Assembly: GCA_015057365.1 (NCBI GenBank)
Contig: SVEN01000003.1
Span: 1 to 64,000 of the forward strand
Direction of reading: 5' to 3'
Length of the DNA: 64,000 bases
Source: Lachnospiraceae bacterium
GTDB taxonomy: Bacteria; Bacillota; Clostridia; Lachnospirales; Lachnospiraceae
Positions 43,100 to 52,454 of this stretch are shown piece after piece. The notes under the pieces were generated by a model that searched no databases, had not been told where the DNA came from, and saw only the letters and a program-made list of their open reading frames with translations. Within the stretch, counting starts at the first letter, position 1; every line of letters begins with the position of its first letter. A program made the position numbers and the translations under genes.

Positions 43100-43105
43100 A
43101 TTATA
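43100..43105 (-). promoter_or_regulatory. -10 box of the riboswitch transcript
   Basis: TATAAT on the minus strand lies just upstream of the riboswitch. The -35 region (TTCCCT at 17 bases) is poor. Confidence 0.6.
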
Positions 43106-43115
43106 CCACAAAGCC

Positions 43116-43147
43116 AAAAAAAAGGGAACCCATAATCGGATTCCCTT
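43116..43147 (-). terminator. Terminator of the hybrid kinase gene at 43172
   Basis: AGGGAATCC-loop-GGGTTCCC followed by eight T residues on the minus strand separates the kinase gene from the riboswitch. Confidence 0.85.
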
Positions 43148-43171
43148 GCCTTCTTTTCTTCTGTCCGGCAC

Positions 43172-45532
43172 TCATTTCGCTTCCGTCCAATGTACCTTCT
43201 CCGTCGGAAGATGCAGGGCTAGCATTTCTTCCAGTTCGCTTACCGCCAACGGTTTCGATAAGTATCCTGCAAATCCTTCCTTTTCGTACATCTCTTCCAT
43301 CCCGGCAATCACATTTGCCGTCAACACCAGCACTTCTGTCTCTCGATTCGGTGTCTCTTCCTTGCGAAGCAAATGCAACGTTTCGATTCCGTCCAATTCA
43401 GGCATCATATGGTCCATCAATATCAAATCATATTTCTTCCGTCGACAGTTTTCCATACATTCCTGTCCGCTTTCTACCGTCTCCAGTTGGATTTGCGTCC
43501 GCTTCAATAATGCTTTCACCACTGCTAGATTCATTGCATTATCATCTACCGCCAGCACCGTTGCCTCCGGTGCCCGCAATATTTTTTCTACCGGTTCTTT
43601 TATGATACCGCTCTCCTGCTTTCCTGTATCTGCCGATGCAGTATCCTCCGGCAACTGCTGCGGTATCCTCACCGTAAAGCAAGAACCTTTTCCGTATTCA
43701 CTCTCTACCGTAATGCTTCCGCCCATGAAATCCAGCAATTGTTTTGTGATTGCAAGACCCAGACCGGTTCCCTCAATATGGCGGTTTTTCCGTTCTTCCA
43801 AACGTTGAAAACTGTCAAACAAACGCTCTGCATCCTCTTTCCTTATTCCGATTCCCGTATCTTTTACAGATGCACACAGAACGATTGTATTGCCGGCTTG
43901 TTCCCCGTGTATTGCAAAAGTAACGGTTCCCTGATGGGTATATTTTACTGCATTTGACAACAGATTGGTCAAAATCTGATTTACTCTGAGTTCATCACCC
44001 ACGACTTCCTCCGGAAGATCCGGAGACACTTCTACCACCGTCTGCAAATTCTTATTTCCTGCCTTGAACCGCAGGTTTTGTTCAATGGAACTCAACACTT
44101 TTTTAAGAGAATATCGCGTATTTGTCAAATCCAGTTTACCGGCTTCTATTTTCGAAAAGTCCAGCACATCGTTAATCAATCCCAACAAAAGCCGGCTGGA
44201 ATTCCCGATATTATTTGCATATTCCCGGATTACTTCATCCTCATTCTCCCGCAAAATCATTTCATTCATACCGATAATCGTATTAATCGGGGTTCGGATT
44301 TCATGCGACATCTGGGCCAGGAACTGCGCCTTGGCTTCTCCTGCCACCACCGCTCTCTGCTTTTCCTTTTCCACTGCCTGCAAATCGCGTCCCGTCTTTA
44401 AGGAAGCCATCAACAGAAGAAAACATAGCGCTCCGCAAAAAGCAAACCCGCCGCCGTTTTCTCCCGGACGGTAAACTTGATAGATTTCCCAAAAAGCAGC
44501 AACGATAATTCCTCCGAGTCCTACCCCCACTTCCCAATACTCTTTCATTCTGCGGCTCCTGATATCCGCAACCATAGTTCCTGCTCCCACAAGCAACGCC
44601 AACACCACAACCAGGTAATCCGCAAACATAGAATCCATATAATCTACAATCCCCGTAATATGCAGACCGGTGGAAATCAAAAAGTTTGCCGCTACGCATA
44701 CCAGCACGAGCATGTAGAACTTCCGATACCGCTTCTTCTGTATCAGATTTGCGTAAATCACAAACGGATACGGTGCCAGCATCGTCAAACAAAAGCCCAT
44801 AAGTGTGGCCACGGTAATATTCGGCAAATAAAACTGGCGGATGACCGACTCTACGATCAAAATCAAAGAGGTCAAAAAAGTACCCAGACCAAGATAAAGA
44901 ATATCAATTTCTTTTTTATGTATGACACAAAGAATCAGGCTCACTGCCACCGTAAGCAGGCTCAGAATTACCGTAGTAAACGAAACCAAAAGTAAAAGCC
45001 CGCTTTCCTCCATAAATTGATTTACAATATCCTGTTTCTCACCGGTGTACACCTGATTCATACGACCGGTATAGGCCGAATCACTTACGGTCTCTATTGC
45101 CAGTACTTTCCCTGCATCAGATGCATAGAGCGGAAAAAACACGTAGACGCTGGCACTGGTTTTTCCGAATGGCCGCATCTCCTTGGTAGAATATTCTTCT
45201 CGCAACTCACCCTCTACATAAATACGGACGTCCTGTTGGGAGCCTCGAATATATGCCCACGGATCCGTCATGGTTTCCGGCAACACCGCTTCCGCACGGA
45301 CAACCTCTCCCCGTTCCGCCTCCCACACGCCCGGAAGTGTTACATCTTCTCTGGCTCCGTCCGGATATACCCGTTCCCATCGGACCTCCAGTTCGTTCCG
45401 GCTCCCCTTCCGTGTAGGAACATCCGATGGTGTAAGCCACTCTCCCACAATGAAAAAAAGAAGCACAACAAGCAGGATTCCTCCCAAACCGTACTTCAGT
45501 ATTTTTTCTTTCTGCTCACTCCCGCTTTTCAT
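43172..45532 (-). CDS. Hybrid sensor histidine kinase with 7TM sensor region
   Basis: The 786-residue protein has an N-terminal helix, an extracytoplasmic domain (about 35-165: YPDGAREDVTLPGVWEAERGEVV, 7TMR-DISM-like) and about seven further transmembrane helices. The kinase core follows: HisKA AQFLAQMSHEIRTPINTIIG, N box VNQILTNLLSNAVKYT, DTGIGI, and GTGLGLAITKQLL. It ends in a receiver with EATVLAVDDNAMNLAV and LILMDHMMPELDGIET. No HPt or separate regulator is adjacent, so it must pass phosphate to a protein elsewhere, possibly the HPt-containing system at 49.9 kb. It has its own strong promoter and terminator. Confidence 0.92.
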   Translation of the reverse strand: MKSGSEQKEKILKYGLGGILLVVLLFFIVGEWLTPSDVPTRKGSRNELEVRWERVYPDGAREDVTLPGVWEAERGEVVRAEAVLPETMTDPWAYIRGSQQDVRIYVEGELREEYSTKEMRPFGKTSASVYVFFPLYASDAGKVLAIETVSDSAYTGRMNQVYTGEKQDIVNQFMEESGLLLLVSFTTVILSLLTVAVSLILCVIHKKEIDILYLGLGTFLTSLILIVESVIRQFYLPNITVATLMGFCLTMLAPYPFVIYANLIQKKRYRKFYMLVLVCVAANFLISTGLHITGIVDYMDSMFADYLVVVLALLVGAGTMVADIRSRRMKEYWEVGVGLGGIIVAAFWEIYQVYRPGENGGGFAFCGALCFLLLMASLKTGRDLQAVEKEKQRAVVAGEAKAQFLAQMSHEIRTPINTIIGMNEMILRENEDEVIREYANNIGNSSRLLLGLINDVLDFSKIEAGKLDLTNTRYSLKKVLSSIEQNLRFKAGNKNLQTVVEVSPDLPEEVVGDELRVNQILTNLLSNAVKYTHQGTVTFAIHGEQAGNTIVLCASVKDTGIGIRKEDAERLFDSFQRLEERKNRHIEGTGLGLAITKQLLDFMGGSITVESEYGKGSCFTVRIPQQLPEDTASADTGKQESGIIKEPVEKILRAPEATVLAVDDNAMNLAVVKALLKRTQIQLETVESGQECMENCRRKKYDLILMDHMMPELDGIETLHLLRKEETPNRETEVLVLTANVIAGMEEMYEKEGFAGYLSKPLAVSELEEMLALHLPTEKVHWTEAK

Positions 45533-45573
45533 TGTTACCGACCACCTCCGTACCGTAATTTCCTTTTCTTTTC

Positions 45574-45602
45574 ATTATACCAAAAAGTAGGTTCCATGAC
45601 AA
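45574..45602 (-). promoter_or_regulatory. Promoter of the 7TM hybrid kinase gene
   Basis: The minus strand reads TTGTCA, a 17-base spacer and TATAAT, 42 bases before the ATG. Confidence 0.83.
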
Positions 45603-45659
45603 GCAAACATCATTTTTTTCACATTTTATTTCAAGAAATAACCATTTCTTTCGCATATC

Positions 45660-45709
45660 TTGTTTTCTCCTTGCGCATATGATAAAATGAACTCCGTTAC
45701 GATGCGCAA
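45660..45709 (+). promoter_or_regulatory. ABC exporter promoter with flanking inverted repeat
   Basis: TTGTTT-17-TAAAAT (45660-45688) drives the exporter gene. A perfect 8-bp inverted repeat, TTGCGCAT at 45671 and ATGCGCAA at 45702, surrounds the -10 box, which suggests a repressor-binding site. Confidence 0.6.
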
Positions 45710-45744
45710 ACCATTGATATTTACATACTCGAAGGGAGTTTTTT

Positions 45745-47469
45745 ATGAAAATGTTATGGAAACTGACCAAGGAGGCCGCCCGCTACAAGGTCCTCTATAT
45801 TCTGGCAATCCTGTCCACACTACTACTGACCGGTGTGAACCTGACTGCTCCGAAACTGCTGTCCAAGATGACCGGTATCGTGGGGGAAGGCGTGGATGAT
45901 GCCGCATTAAAGCAGATTGTGTATCTTGCCATCGGACTGCTGGTGCTCTATTTACTTCGCATCGTGTTCCGATTTATGAATAATTATCTGGCCCACAAAG
46001 CTGCCTGGTACCTGGTGGGCGATTTGCGCGACCGCCTGTATAAGAAGCTCCAAAGCCTGGATTTGGGATTTTTCCACGACAAGCAGACCGGTGATTTGAT
46101 GAGCCGTGTCGTGAATGATACGAGAGACTTCGAGCTTCTGTACGCACACATGATTCCGGATATGATTACAAATCTTGTGACCTTCGGCGGCGTGCTAACC
46201 ATCCTTCTTGTTATCAACTGGAAGCTGGCTCTGATTACCTGCTTCCCGATTCCGCTCATCCTCATTTCCGGCGTGATTTTCGCAAAAAAAGTACGCCCGT
46301 TTTTTAAGGCGTCCCAGAAAAGTATGGGTGAATTAAATGCAAAGCTTCAGGACAATTTGTCCGGTCTTCACGAAATCCAGTCCTTCGGACAGGAGGCGGA
46401 AGAGGCAGCCCTTGTCAGCGAAAGTAACTTCACTCAGGTCCGTGCCATGCTCCGGGCCCTGCGGGCCAGTGCCATCTTCCACCCGAGCGTGGAGTTTGTT
46501 TCCTCCATCGGTACGGTGCTTGTGGTGGCTGTGGGCGGTTATTTGGCTTATTTAGGCCAGTTATCCGTAGAAGATATCGTAGCCTTCGTTTTATACCTAG
46601 GACTGTTTTACGCACCGATTTCGGGCCTTGCAAGCTGGCTTGAAAACCTCCAGCAGTCTCTGGCCGGTGCGGAGCGTGTGACTTTGATTCTGGATACCCC
46701 ATCCGCTATTGAAAATAAAGAAGATGCAAAAGACTTAGAAAATGTCTCCGGCGAGATTTCCTTCCGGAACGTTTCCTTCCACTACAGCAACAAGGTGCCG
46801 GTATTAAAGGACATTTCCTTTACCTGTAAGCCGGGCCAGATGGTAGCCCTCGTAGGTCCGACCGGTGTGGGCAAAACCACCATTACCCAGCTTATCTCCC
46901 GCTTCTACGACCCGGTAGAGGGTACGGTACTGGTAGACGGGCAGGACGTCCGCGATGTCACCTTAGAGAGTCTTCGTAAAAACATTTCCCCGGTATTGCA
47001 GGATACCTTCCTGTTCCACGGCTCCATTGCCGACAACATCGGCTACGCAAAGCCGGATGCCACCCGTGAGGAAATCATCGCCGCCGCAAAGGCAGCAAAC
47101 ATCCACGAAGACATCCTACATATGCCGGAAGAATACGAAACCCAAGTCGGTGAACGGGGTCTGCGCCTCTCCGGCGGTCAGAAACAGCGTGTTGCCATTG
47201 CCCGGGCCATCCTCCGCCAGTCTCCTATTATTATCTTAGACGAGGCAACTGCTTCTGTTGACGTGCAAACCGAACGCCAGATCCAGGCCGCCATTAACAA
47301 CATGGCCGGCAAACGCACCATCGTGGCCATCGCTCACCGTCTGTCCACCATAAAAAATGCAGACCTGATTTTGGTCATTCATGAAGGCGAAATTAAGGAA
47401 CAAGGAAGCCATGAAGAACTGCTGGCTCTGGGCGGAATCTATGCGCAGATGTTGAAGGCACAGGAATAG
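45745..47469 (+). CDS. ABC exporter, fused permease and ATP-binding protein
   Basis: The 574-residue half-transporter has six transmembrane helices in the type IV exporter domain (residues 1-310: FFHDKQTGDLMSRVVNDT as coupling helix). The nucleotide-binding domain carries Walker A GPTGVGKTT, Q-loop, signature LSGGQKQRVAIARAIL, Walker B IILDEATASVD and H-loop AIAHRLS. It likely acts as a homodimer exporting lipids, peptides or drugs; substrate is unknown. It is a single plus-strand gene between two signalling units, with its own regulated-looking promoter. Confidence 0.93.
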   Translation: MKMLWKLTKEAARYKVLYILAILSTLLLTGVNLTAPKLLSKMTGIVGEGVDDAALKQIVYLAIGLLVLYLLRIVFRFMNNYLAHKAAWYLVGDLRDRLYKKLQSLDLGFFHDKQTGDLMSRVVNDTRDFELLYAHMIPDMITNLVTFGGVLTILLVINWKLALITCFPIPLILISGVIFAKKVRPFFKASQKSMGELNAKLQDNLSGLHEIQSFGQEAEEAALVSESNFTQVRAMLRALRASAIFHPSVEFVSSIGTVLVVAVGGYLAYLGQLSVEDIVAFVLYLGLFYAPISGLASWLENLQQSLAGAERVTLILDTPSAIENKEDAKDLENVSGEISFRNVSFHYSNKVPVLKDISFTCKPGQMVALVGPTGVGKTTITQLISRFYDPVEGTVLVDGQDVRDVTLESLRKNISPVLQDTFLFHGSIADNIGYAKPDATREEIIAAAKAANIHEDILHMPEEYETQVGERGLRLSGGQKQRVAIARAILRQSPIIILDEATASVDVQTERQIQAAINNMAGKRTIVAIAHRLSTIKNADLILVIHEGEIKEQGSHEELLALGGIYAQMLKAQE

Positions 47470-47476
47470 CAAAACT

Positions 47477-47506
47477 AAGGGGTAGGCATCTTGCCTACCC
47501 TTTTTC
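47477..47506. terminator. Terminator between the ABC exporter and HD-GYP genes
   Basis: GGGTAGGC-ATCT-TGCCTACCC followed by TTTTTC on the plus strand lies between convergent genes. The opposite side has a weaker T tract. Confidence 0.82.
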
Positions 47507-47518
47507 TGCAATCAAACA

Positions 47519-48526
47519 TCATTCCGACTCTTTTCTTCGTCTGAGTTTTCCCTCATCGAATAACTGAAGAAAAATATCCAGAAAATACGGGTCAAACTGC
47601 GTTCCTTTTCCGTTGACCAGTTCCTTTCGGATCACCTCCGAACTTAAACTATCACGATAAATTCGTTTACTGTTCATGGCATCAAACGCATCGGCAATTC
47701 CGATAATGCGTGCCACTGCCGGAATCTCTTCTGCCGCCAGACCGCAAGGATAGCCGGTTCCGTTATATCGTTCATGATGATACCTTGCTCCTGCTTCAAT
47801 CTCCGGTATGGACTTAATCTCTTTCAAAATATCGGCTCCGATAATCGTATGAGACTTAATAATCGCGAATTCTTCCTCTGTCAATTTCCCCGGTTTATTT
47901 AAGACATGATCCGGAATACCTACTTTGCCGATATCGTGCAAAAGTGCGATATGTTGCAAATTAAGTATCGCTTGTTCTCTCCAACCGGCTCGTTCCGCAA
48001 GCATCACACTATACTCTGCTACCCGGACAGAATGTCCTTTTGTGTAGCTGTCTCTTGCCTCCAGCATACTGGATATGGTAGCGATTGTTTCAAACGTCAT
48101 TTTCTCAATCTGCGCCGTTTTCTCCATAACTTTCCGTTCCAGATAATGGGTCAGTTCGTCCAATTCCAGTACACGCCGTATTCTGTTTCGCATCACTTCC
48201 GGCATAAACGGCTTACGCACAAAGTCCGACGCCCCCTTCTTCAGGCAGGTTATTTCACTTTCAATGTCCGTATCCGCCGTCAAAAATATAACCGGCACAT
48301 TCTTCCCGTTCTCCAATTCCCGTAACCGATCGTAGGTTTCCATTCCATCCATCTCCGGCATAAGAAGGTCCAGTAACACCAAATCTACCGTATTGTTCTC
48401 TAAATATGCGAGAGCATCAAAGCCGGAACCCAACAACTCCAACTGATATTCTCCCTTTATCATATTTTCCACCAGCTTCAGATTCATTGTCGAGTCATCT
48501 ACTGCCAAAATACGCTTCATATGCAC
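47519..48526 (-). CDS. Response regulator with HD-GYP c-di-GMP phosphodiesterase
   Basis: The 335-residue protein has a receiver (ILAVDDSTMNLKLVENMI, phosphoacceptor in LVLLDLLMPEMDGMET) and an HD-GYP domain with all key residues: HSVRVAEYSVMLAE, ALLHDIGKVGIPD, IKSHTIIGADIL, GARYHHERYNGTGYPCGL. It should hydrolyse cyclic di-GMP under phosphorylation control. It is the last gene of the BMP/kinase operon, 32 bp after the GGDEF gene. Confidence 0.95.
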   Translation of the reverse strand: MHMKRILAVDDSTMNLKLVENMIKGEYQLELLGSGFDALAYLENNTVDLVLLDLLMPEMDGMETYDRLRELENGKNVPVIFLTADTDIESEITCLKKGASDFVRKPFMPEVMRNRIRRVLELDELTHYLERKVMEKTAQIEKMTFETIATISSMLEARDSYTKGHSVRVAEYSVMLAERAGWREQAILNLQHIALLHDIGKVGIPDHVLNKPGKLTEEEFAIIKSHTIIGADILKEIKSIPEIEAGARYHHERYNGTGYPCGLAAEEIPAVARIIGIADAFDAMNSKRIYRDSLSSEVIRKELVNGKGTQFDPYFLDIFLQLFDEGKLRRRKESE

Positions 48527-48558
48527 TACCCCCGTTTTTTGATCGAATCAATTCCGAC

Positions 48559-49911
48559 TTACATCGTTCTGACGTCGTAAGTCACCTTAACCTCTGTTTG
48601 CATCGCCCGGTTACTTTCATAGAACCGTTCTATCAACCGTTCTGCGGCTATTCTTCCGTGTTCGTCGTTAGTATCCATAAGGACTGCCAAATACTGGCAG
48701 TTGCTATACCTTGCTCCCGTATCCATAGAGCGAAGTGTACTTATCATTGCCTGTTCCCAACGCTTCATCACTTCTTCCATTCCCACGGTCATCGGCTTTT
48801 TCAGTTCTTCCATGGTAAACAAGACAATTTGAACCTTCTGATGCTTTCTGCTGACACAGCGCAAAATAAAGTCATACACATTTTTAAATTCTTCAAATGC
48901 CATATGAAATGCGCCCTTCTGCTCAGAGATTCCCTTTTCCATCACTCCTCTGACATACTCCAAATCCACTGTGGTAGTGATTTCTTCCATAGTTTCTGTG
49001 CTGTCACCATAGAAGAGATATGCGTTCTTTCCGTTTTCTTTCACAACATACAATGCTTTATCTGCCTGATTGTAAATCGTCTGGAAGTCTTCTCCGCCTG
49101 ACGTCATCATAATTCCGATGGACACGGATACAATACCGCCATACCCCATTTCTCCCATTTCTTCAGAGAATTTCCGGATAATATTCTGTGCCTTGTCTCC
49201 TGCTTCCTTGCGGTCCGTAAGATTCGGATAAAAGGTAACAAATTCATCTCCCGCAAGACGGCATACCATATCTCCTTCCTTCGAATACTCCTTTAATATC
49301 TGAGCAAACTTTTGCAGTGTCGTATCACCCATAATATGACCGTAAGTATCGTTCATCGTCTTAAAATTATCCAGGTCGATCATGAACAATGTTCCGACGC
49401 CGCCCATCTCCAGCCACTCCGTCAAATGCTTAACCAGATAATCTCTGTTGTGAATGCCGGTAAGTGCATCCGTAAGGGACTTCAGCGTTGCGGTTTCCAT
49501 TTGTTTGGTCCGCTTTTCCAACTTCATTTGCAATTCCCGACGAAGCTCATATATTTCCAATATCCGGCTGACTCTGGTATTCATGACCAACGGAACAAAC
49601 GGTTTAATAATAAAGTCGTCGGCTCCCCATTTCAAACATTCCACCTCGGTTGCCGGGTCGGAGTCTGCCGTCAGAAAAATCAACGGAATCTCCTTCCAAT
49701 CTTCTCTTTCTTTGATTCTTTGTGCGGTTTCCTTTCCACTCATCCCCGGCATCATGATATCCATCAATACCAAATCTACCGGTTGGCGTTCCAAAAACGT
49801 AAGTGCTTCCTCGCCGGAGCTAACCGTATCTACCTCGTAAGTATCTCCCAACGCTCCCTTTGCCATAACACAATTCATCCAATCATCATCTACTACAAGA
49901 ACTCGTTTCAT
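48559..49911 (-). CDS. Response regulator with GGDEF diguanylate cyclase and extra C-terminal domain
   Basis: The 450-residue protein has a receiver (VLVVDDDWMNCVMAK, LVLMDIMMPGMSGKET) and a GGDEF domain (DALTGIHNRDYLVKHL, DNFKTMNDTYGHIMGD, active-site loop RLAGDEF). The AGDEF variant is compatible with activity. A C-terminal region of about 130 residues (FEEFKNVYDFILRCV, QIVLFTM, STLRSMDTGARYSNCQYLAVLMDT) has the layout of a degenerate second GGDEF-like domain. It should make cyclic di-GMP under phosphorylation control. Start at 49911 follows GGGAGG. Confidence 0.93.
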   Translation of the reverse strand: MKRVLVVDDDWMNCVMAKGALGDTYEVDTVSSGEEALTFLERQPVDLVLMDIMMPGMSGKETAQRIKEREDWKEIPLIFLTADSDPATEVECLKWGADDFIIKPFVPLVMNTRVSRILEIYELRRELQMKLEKRTKQMETATLKSLTDALTGIHNRDYLVKHLTEWLEMGGVGTLFMIDLDNFKTMNDTYGHIMGDTTLQKFAQILKEYSKEGDMVCRLAGDEFVTFYPNLTDRKEAGDKAQNIIRKFSEEMGEMGYGGIVSVSIGIMMTSGGEDFQTIYNQADKALYVVKENGKNAYLFYGDSTETMEEITTTVDLEYVRGVMEKGISEQKGAFHMAFEEFKNVYDFILRCVSRKHQKVQIVLFTMEELKKPMTVGMEEVMKRWEQAMISTLRSMDTGARYSNCQYLAVLMDTNDEHGRIAAERLIERFYESNRAMQTEVKVTYDVRTM

Positions 49912-49928
49912 ATATCCTCCCATGTACT

Positions 49929-52454
49929 TTAATTACTTTTCATAAATTCTTTTGCCGCCGTTACGGTACAATCAAACATCCGTAGCATTTCCGGATGTTT
50001 TTGGGCAATCAATGCTTCATTCGCCTCGATTTCTTCTCCTGCCTGTATCTTTTTCCCCGCCAGTTCCAGCACATAACACAACTCACCCATCGGGTCTGCT
50101 CCGATGCTCCTTGCATTGGTTTTCAGCGCATGCACCTTTATGGTATAGTTTTTCATGTCTTTTGCGACAAGATATCCGGCAAGTTCTTCTTCTGCCGGGT
50201 TTCTCAACTCACAAAACATCGTCAGTATTTCGCAATACACTTCCGGGCTGTTGGCACAATACTCCAGACCTTTTTTTGTGTTAATCATCGTTTCTTCCGA
50301 TACGTGCTTCACATCTGTCTCCGGCACCGTCTGAAGCGAATCCGGAGTCTTCCCCTCATCGTTTACTTCAATTCTGTCTTCCGGCAAATGCGCAAGCAGC
50401 ATTTCCTCCAATCTCTTTCCGTTTATCGGTTTACTTAAATAATCATCAAAACCTTCCGATAAATACATCTCCCTTACCCCGGAAAATGCATTGGCTGTCA
50501 AAGCGATTACCGGTGTCCTGCGACCGGTGTCGTTTTCGGACGCTCTTATTCGTTTTAACGTCTCTATTCCGTCGATTCCCGGCATCATATGATCCAGAAG
50601 AATCAAATCATAGGTCTCCTTCTCCAGAAGTTCCAATGCCTGTAAGCCGCTCATAGCTTCCGTAATCCGTACTCCGGTAAGTTCCAACAATTTTTTTGCA
50701 ACCAAAAGATTCATACTGTTATCGTCTACTACCAAAATCTTTGCACTCGGCGCATGAAAAGAAACTTCATAGGAGTATTCGGTTGTTTCCTGTCTCCGTC
50801 CTTTTTCACTAAAGTTGCCGATTACCCCGTCACCTACAATCTCTTGTTCCAATGTCAGAGTAAATACGGACCCAGTTCCGTAAACACTCTCCACATCAAT
50901 TTTTCCGTTCATCATTGTTGCCAGTTTATGTGTAATGGCAAGTCCAAGACCGGTTCCCTCTATGTTCCGGTTTTTCTCCAGATCAAGACGCTGAAAGCCC
51001 TTAAATAACGCTTTCATCTCCTCTTCTTTAATACCGATTCCGGTATCTTCTACCGCCACCTTCAGTACTATCCTTTGTTCTTTTTCGCCCCGGTCCCCCT
51101 TTACTTTCAGCCGTACGGTCCCTTCTTTCGTATACTTTACCGCATTATTCAGTAAATTCAGCATAATCTGTTTAATACGATTGTCATCACCGAATAACCG
51201 TTCCGGAAGCGTTTCTTCCACCTCTACTTCAAATACCAGTCCCTTCTTTTTTGCACGAATGTCCACCATATTGATGACATCGGTTAACAGCTCCTCCAAC
51301 TTGTAGTTGTGCTCATAGATTTCCATTTTCCCGGACTCGATTTTGGAGAAATCTAAAATGTCATTAATGATATTCAACAGATTCCGACTGGCACTTTTTA
51401 TGTTATACGCATACTCTAAAACACTCTTGTCCTTACTCTCTCTGAGAATCATCTCATTCATGCCGATTACGGCGTTAATCGGCGTTCTGATTTCGTGGGA
51501 CATACTGGCCAGAAAATCACTCTTTGCCTGATTTGCCTTTTCCGCAATGAGCTTTGCCTGCCGGAATTCATCACTTTCTCTGGCTTTCTTTTCCGCACTC
51601 ATAAGATACACAATTACGATAACCAAAAGCAACCAGAGAAGGCCGAAACACCAAAGTACCAACGGAATAATCAGCGAAACATCTCCGGATACGGTTTCCG
51701 CCGGTACATACCCCCGGATATAAAGGTTGTAATAATCGGTCTCTGCCGCAAAAAGAATATTGTCACCGTAAGCATTCTCTTCATATACCGCTGCCGAAAA
51801 GTTTATACTCATCTTCTCGGCAATTACCCGAAACGCCTCCCGGTGTGCCTCATTTTGAAAAAAATCCTTTGTAAGACTACTGTTTTCTTCCCTCAACACA
51901 ATATTGCCGTCAACATCCGTAAGTACGCATTCGCCCTGTCCGTCATAACAGGTGAGGTCAATCTTCCGTGCCATTGCGGCGCTGTCGTAACACTTGTATA
52001 GTACATACTTTACATTTGCACCGTTATACACCGGCACGGCGAATAGCATCGAATTGTTGTTGCCGCTACACACCGACGCATTCCCGTGCAATGCATCAAA
52101 AATCCCACTATACTCCTTAAAATCCAGCGTTTCTCCGTACGCTGCTTCCCCATTAATTCGAAGTACGCCGTATGTTACGCCTTCCTCTTCCCGGAAGAAC
52201 TCCGGAATACTGCCGTCGGATAACCGGACAAAGACCGTCGCATCCTGTAAAAGACGTAATTCATCTCCGAAACTGCTGTTGATTCTTGCCGAGATTGCTT
52301 TCCCTTGTTCCGCTACATGATGCTCCAGCTGTTCATTGATAATATTACGCATCTTTCCCCACATAACCAGGCAGACGAGGATCAGTATGCCAAAACTGAT
52401 TGCCATGAGAAATACGGTGTTTTTCAGTTTCGCGGTATTTCCTTTCTTACTCAT
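49929..52454 (-). CDS. Hybrid histidine kinase with receiver and HPt domains
   Basis: The 841-residue protein has two transmembrane helices (about 12-34 and 265-290) around an extracytoplasmic sensor of about 230 residues resembling a Cache-type domain. The kinase part has DFLASMSHEIRTPINAVIG, MLNLLNNAVKYT, DTGIGIKEEE and GTGLGLAITHKL. A receiver (KILVVDDNSMNLLVA, LILLDHMMPGIDGIET) and a C-terminal HPt (KVHALKTNARSIGA) follow. The HPt histidine would pass phosphate to the two following response regulators. Its start overlaps the end of a BMP-type gene by 8 bp, linking sensing and kinase. Confidence 0.95.
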   Translation of the reverse strand: MSKKGNTAKLKNTVFLMAISFGILILVCLVMWGKMRNIINEQLEHHVAEQGKAISARINSSFGDELRLLQDATVFVRLSDGSIPEFFREEEGVTYGVLRINGEAAYGETLDFKEYSGIFDALHGNASVCSGNNNSMLFAVPVYNGANVKYVLYKCYDSAAMARKIDLTCYDGQGECVLTDVDGNIVLREENSSLTKDFFQNEAHREAFRVIAEKMSINFSAAVYEENAYGDNILFAAETDYYNLYIRGYVPAETVSGDVSLIIPLVLWCFGLLWLLLVIVIVYLMSAEKKARESDEFRQAKLIAEKANQAKSDFLASMSHEIRTPINAVIGMNEMILRESKDKSVLEYAYNIKSASRNLLNIINDILDFSKIESGKMEIYEHNYKLEELLTDVINMVDIRAKKKGLVFEVEVEETLPERLFGDDNRIKQIMLNLLNNAVKYTKEGTVRLKVKGDRGEKEQRIVLKVAVEDTGIGIKEEEMKALFKGFQRLDLEKNRNIEGTGLGLAITHKLATMMNGKIDVESVYGTGSVFTLTLEQEIVGDGVIGNFSEKGRRQETTEYSYEVSFHAPSAKILVVDDNSMNLLVAKKLLELTGVRITEAMSGLQALELLEKETYDLILLDHMMPGIDGIETLKRIRASENDTGRRTPVIALTANAFSGVREMYLSEGFDDYLSKPINGKRLEEMLLAHLPEDRIEVNDEGKTPDSLQTVPETDVKHVSEETMINTKKGLEYCANSPEVYCEILTMFCELRNPAEEELAGYLVAKDMKNYTIKVHALKTNARSIGADPMGELCYVLELAGKKIQAGEEIEANEALIAQKHPEMLRMFDCTVTAAKEFMKSN

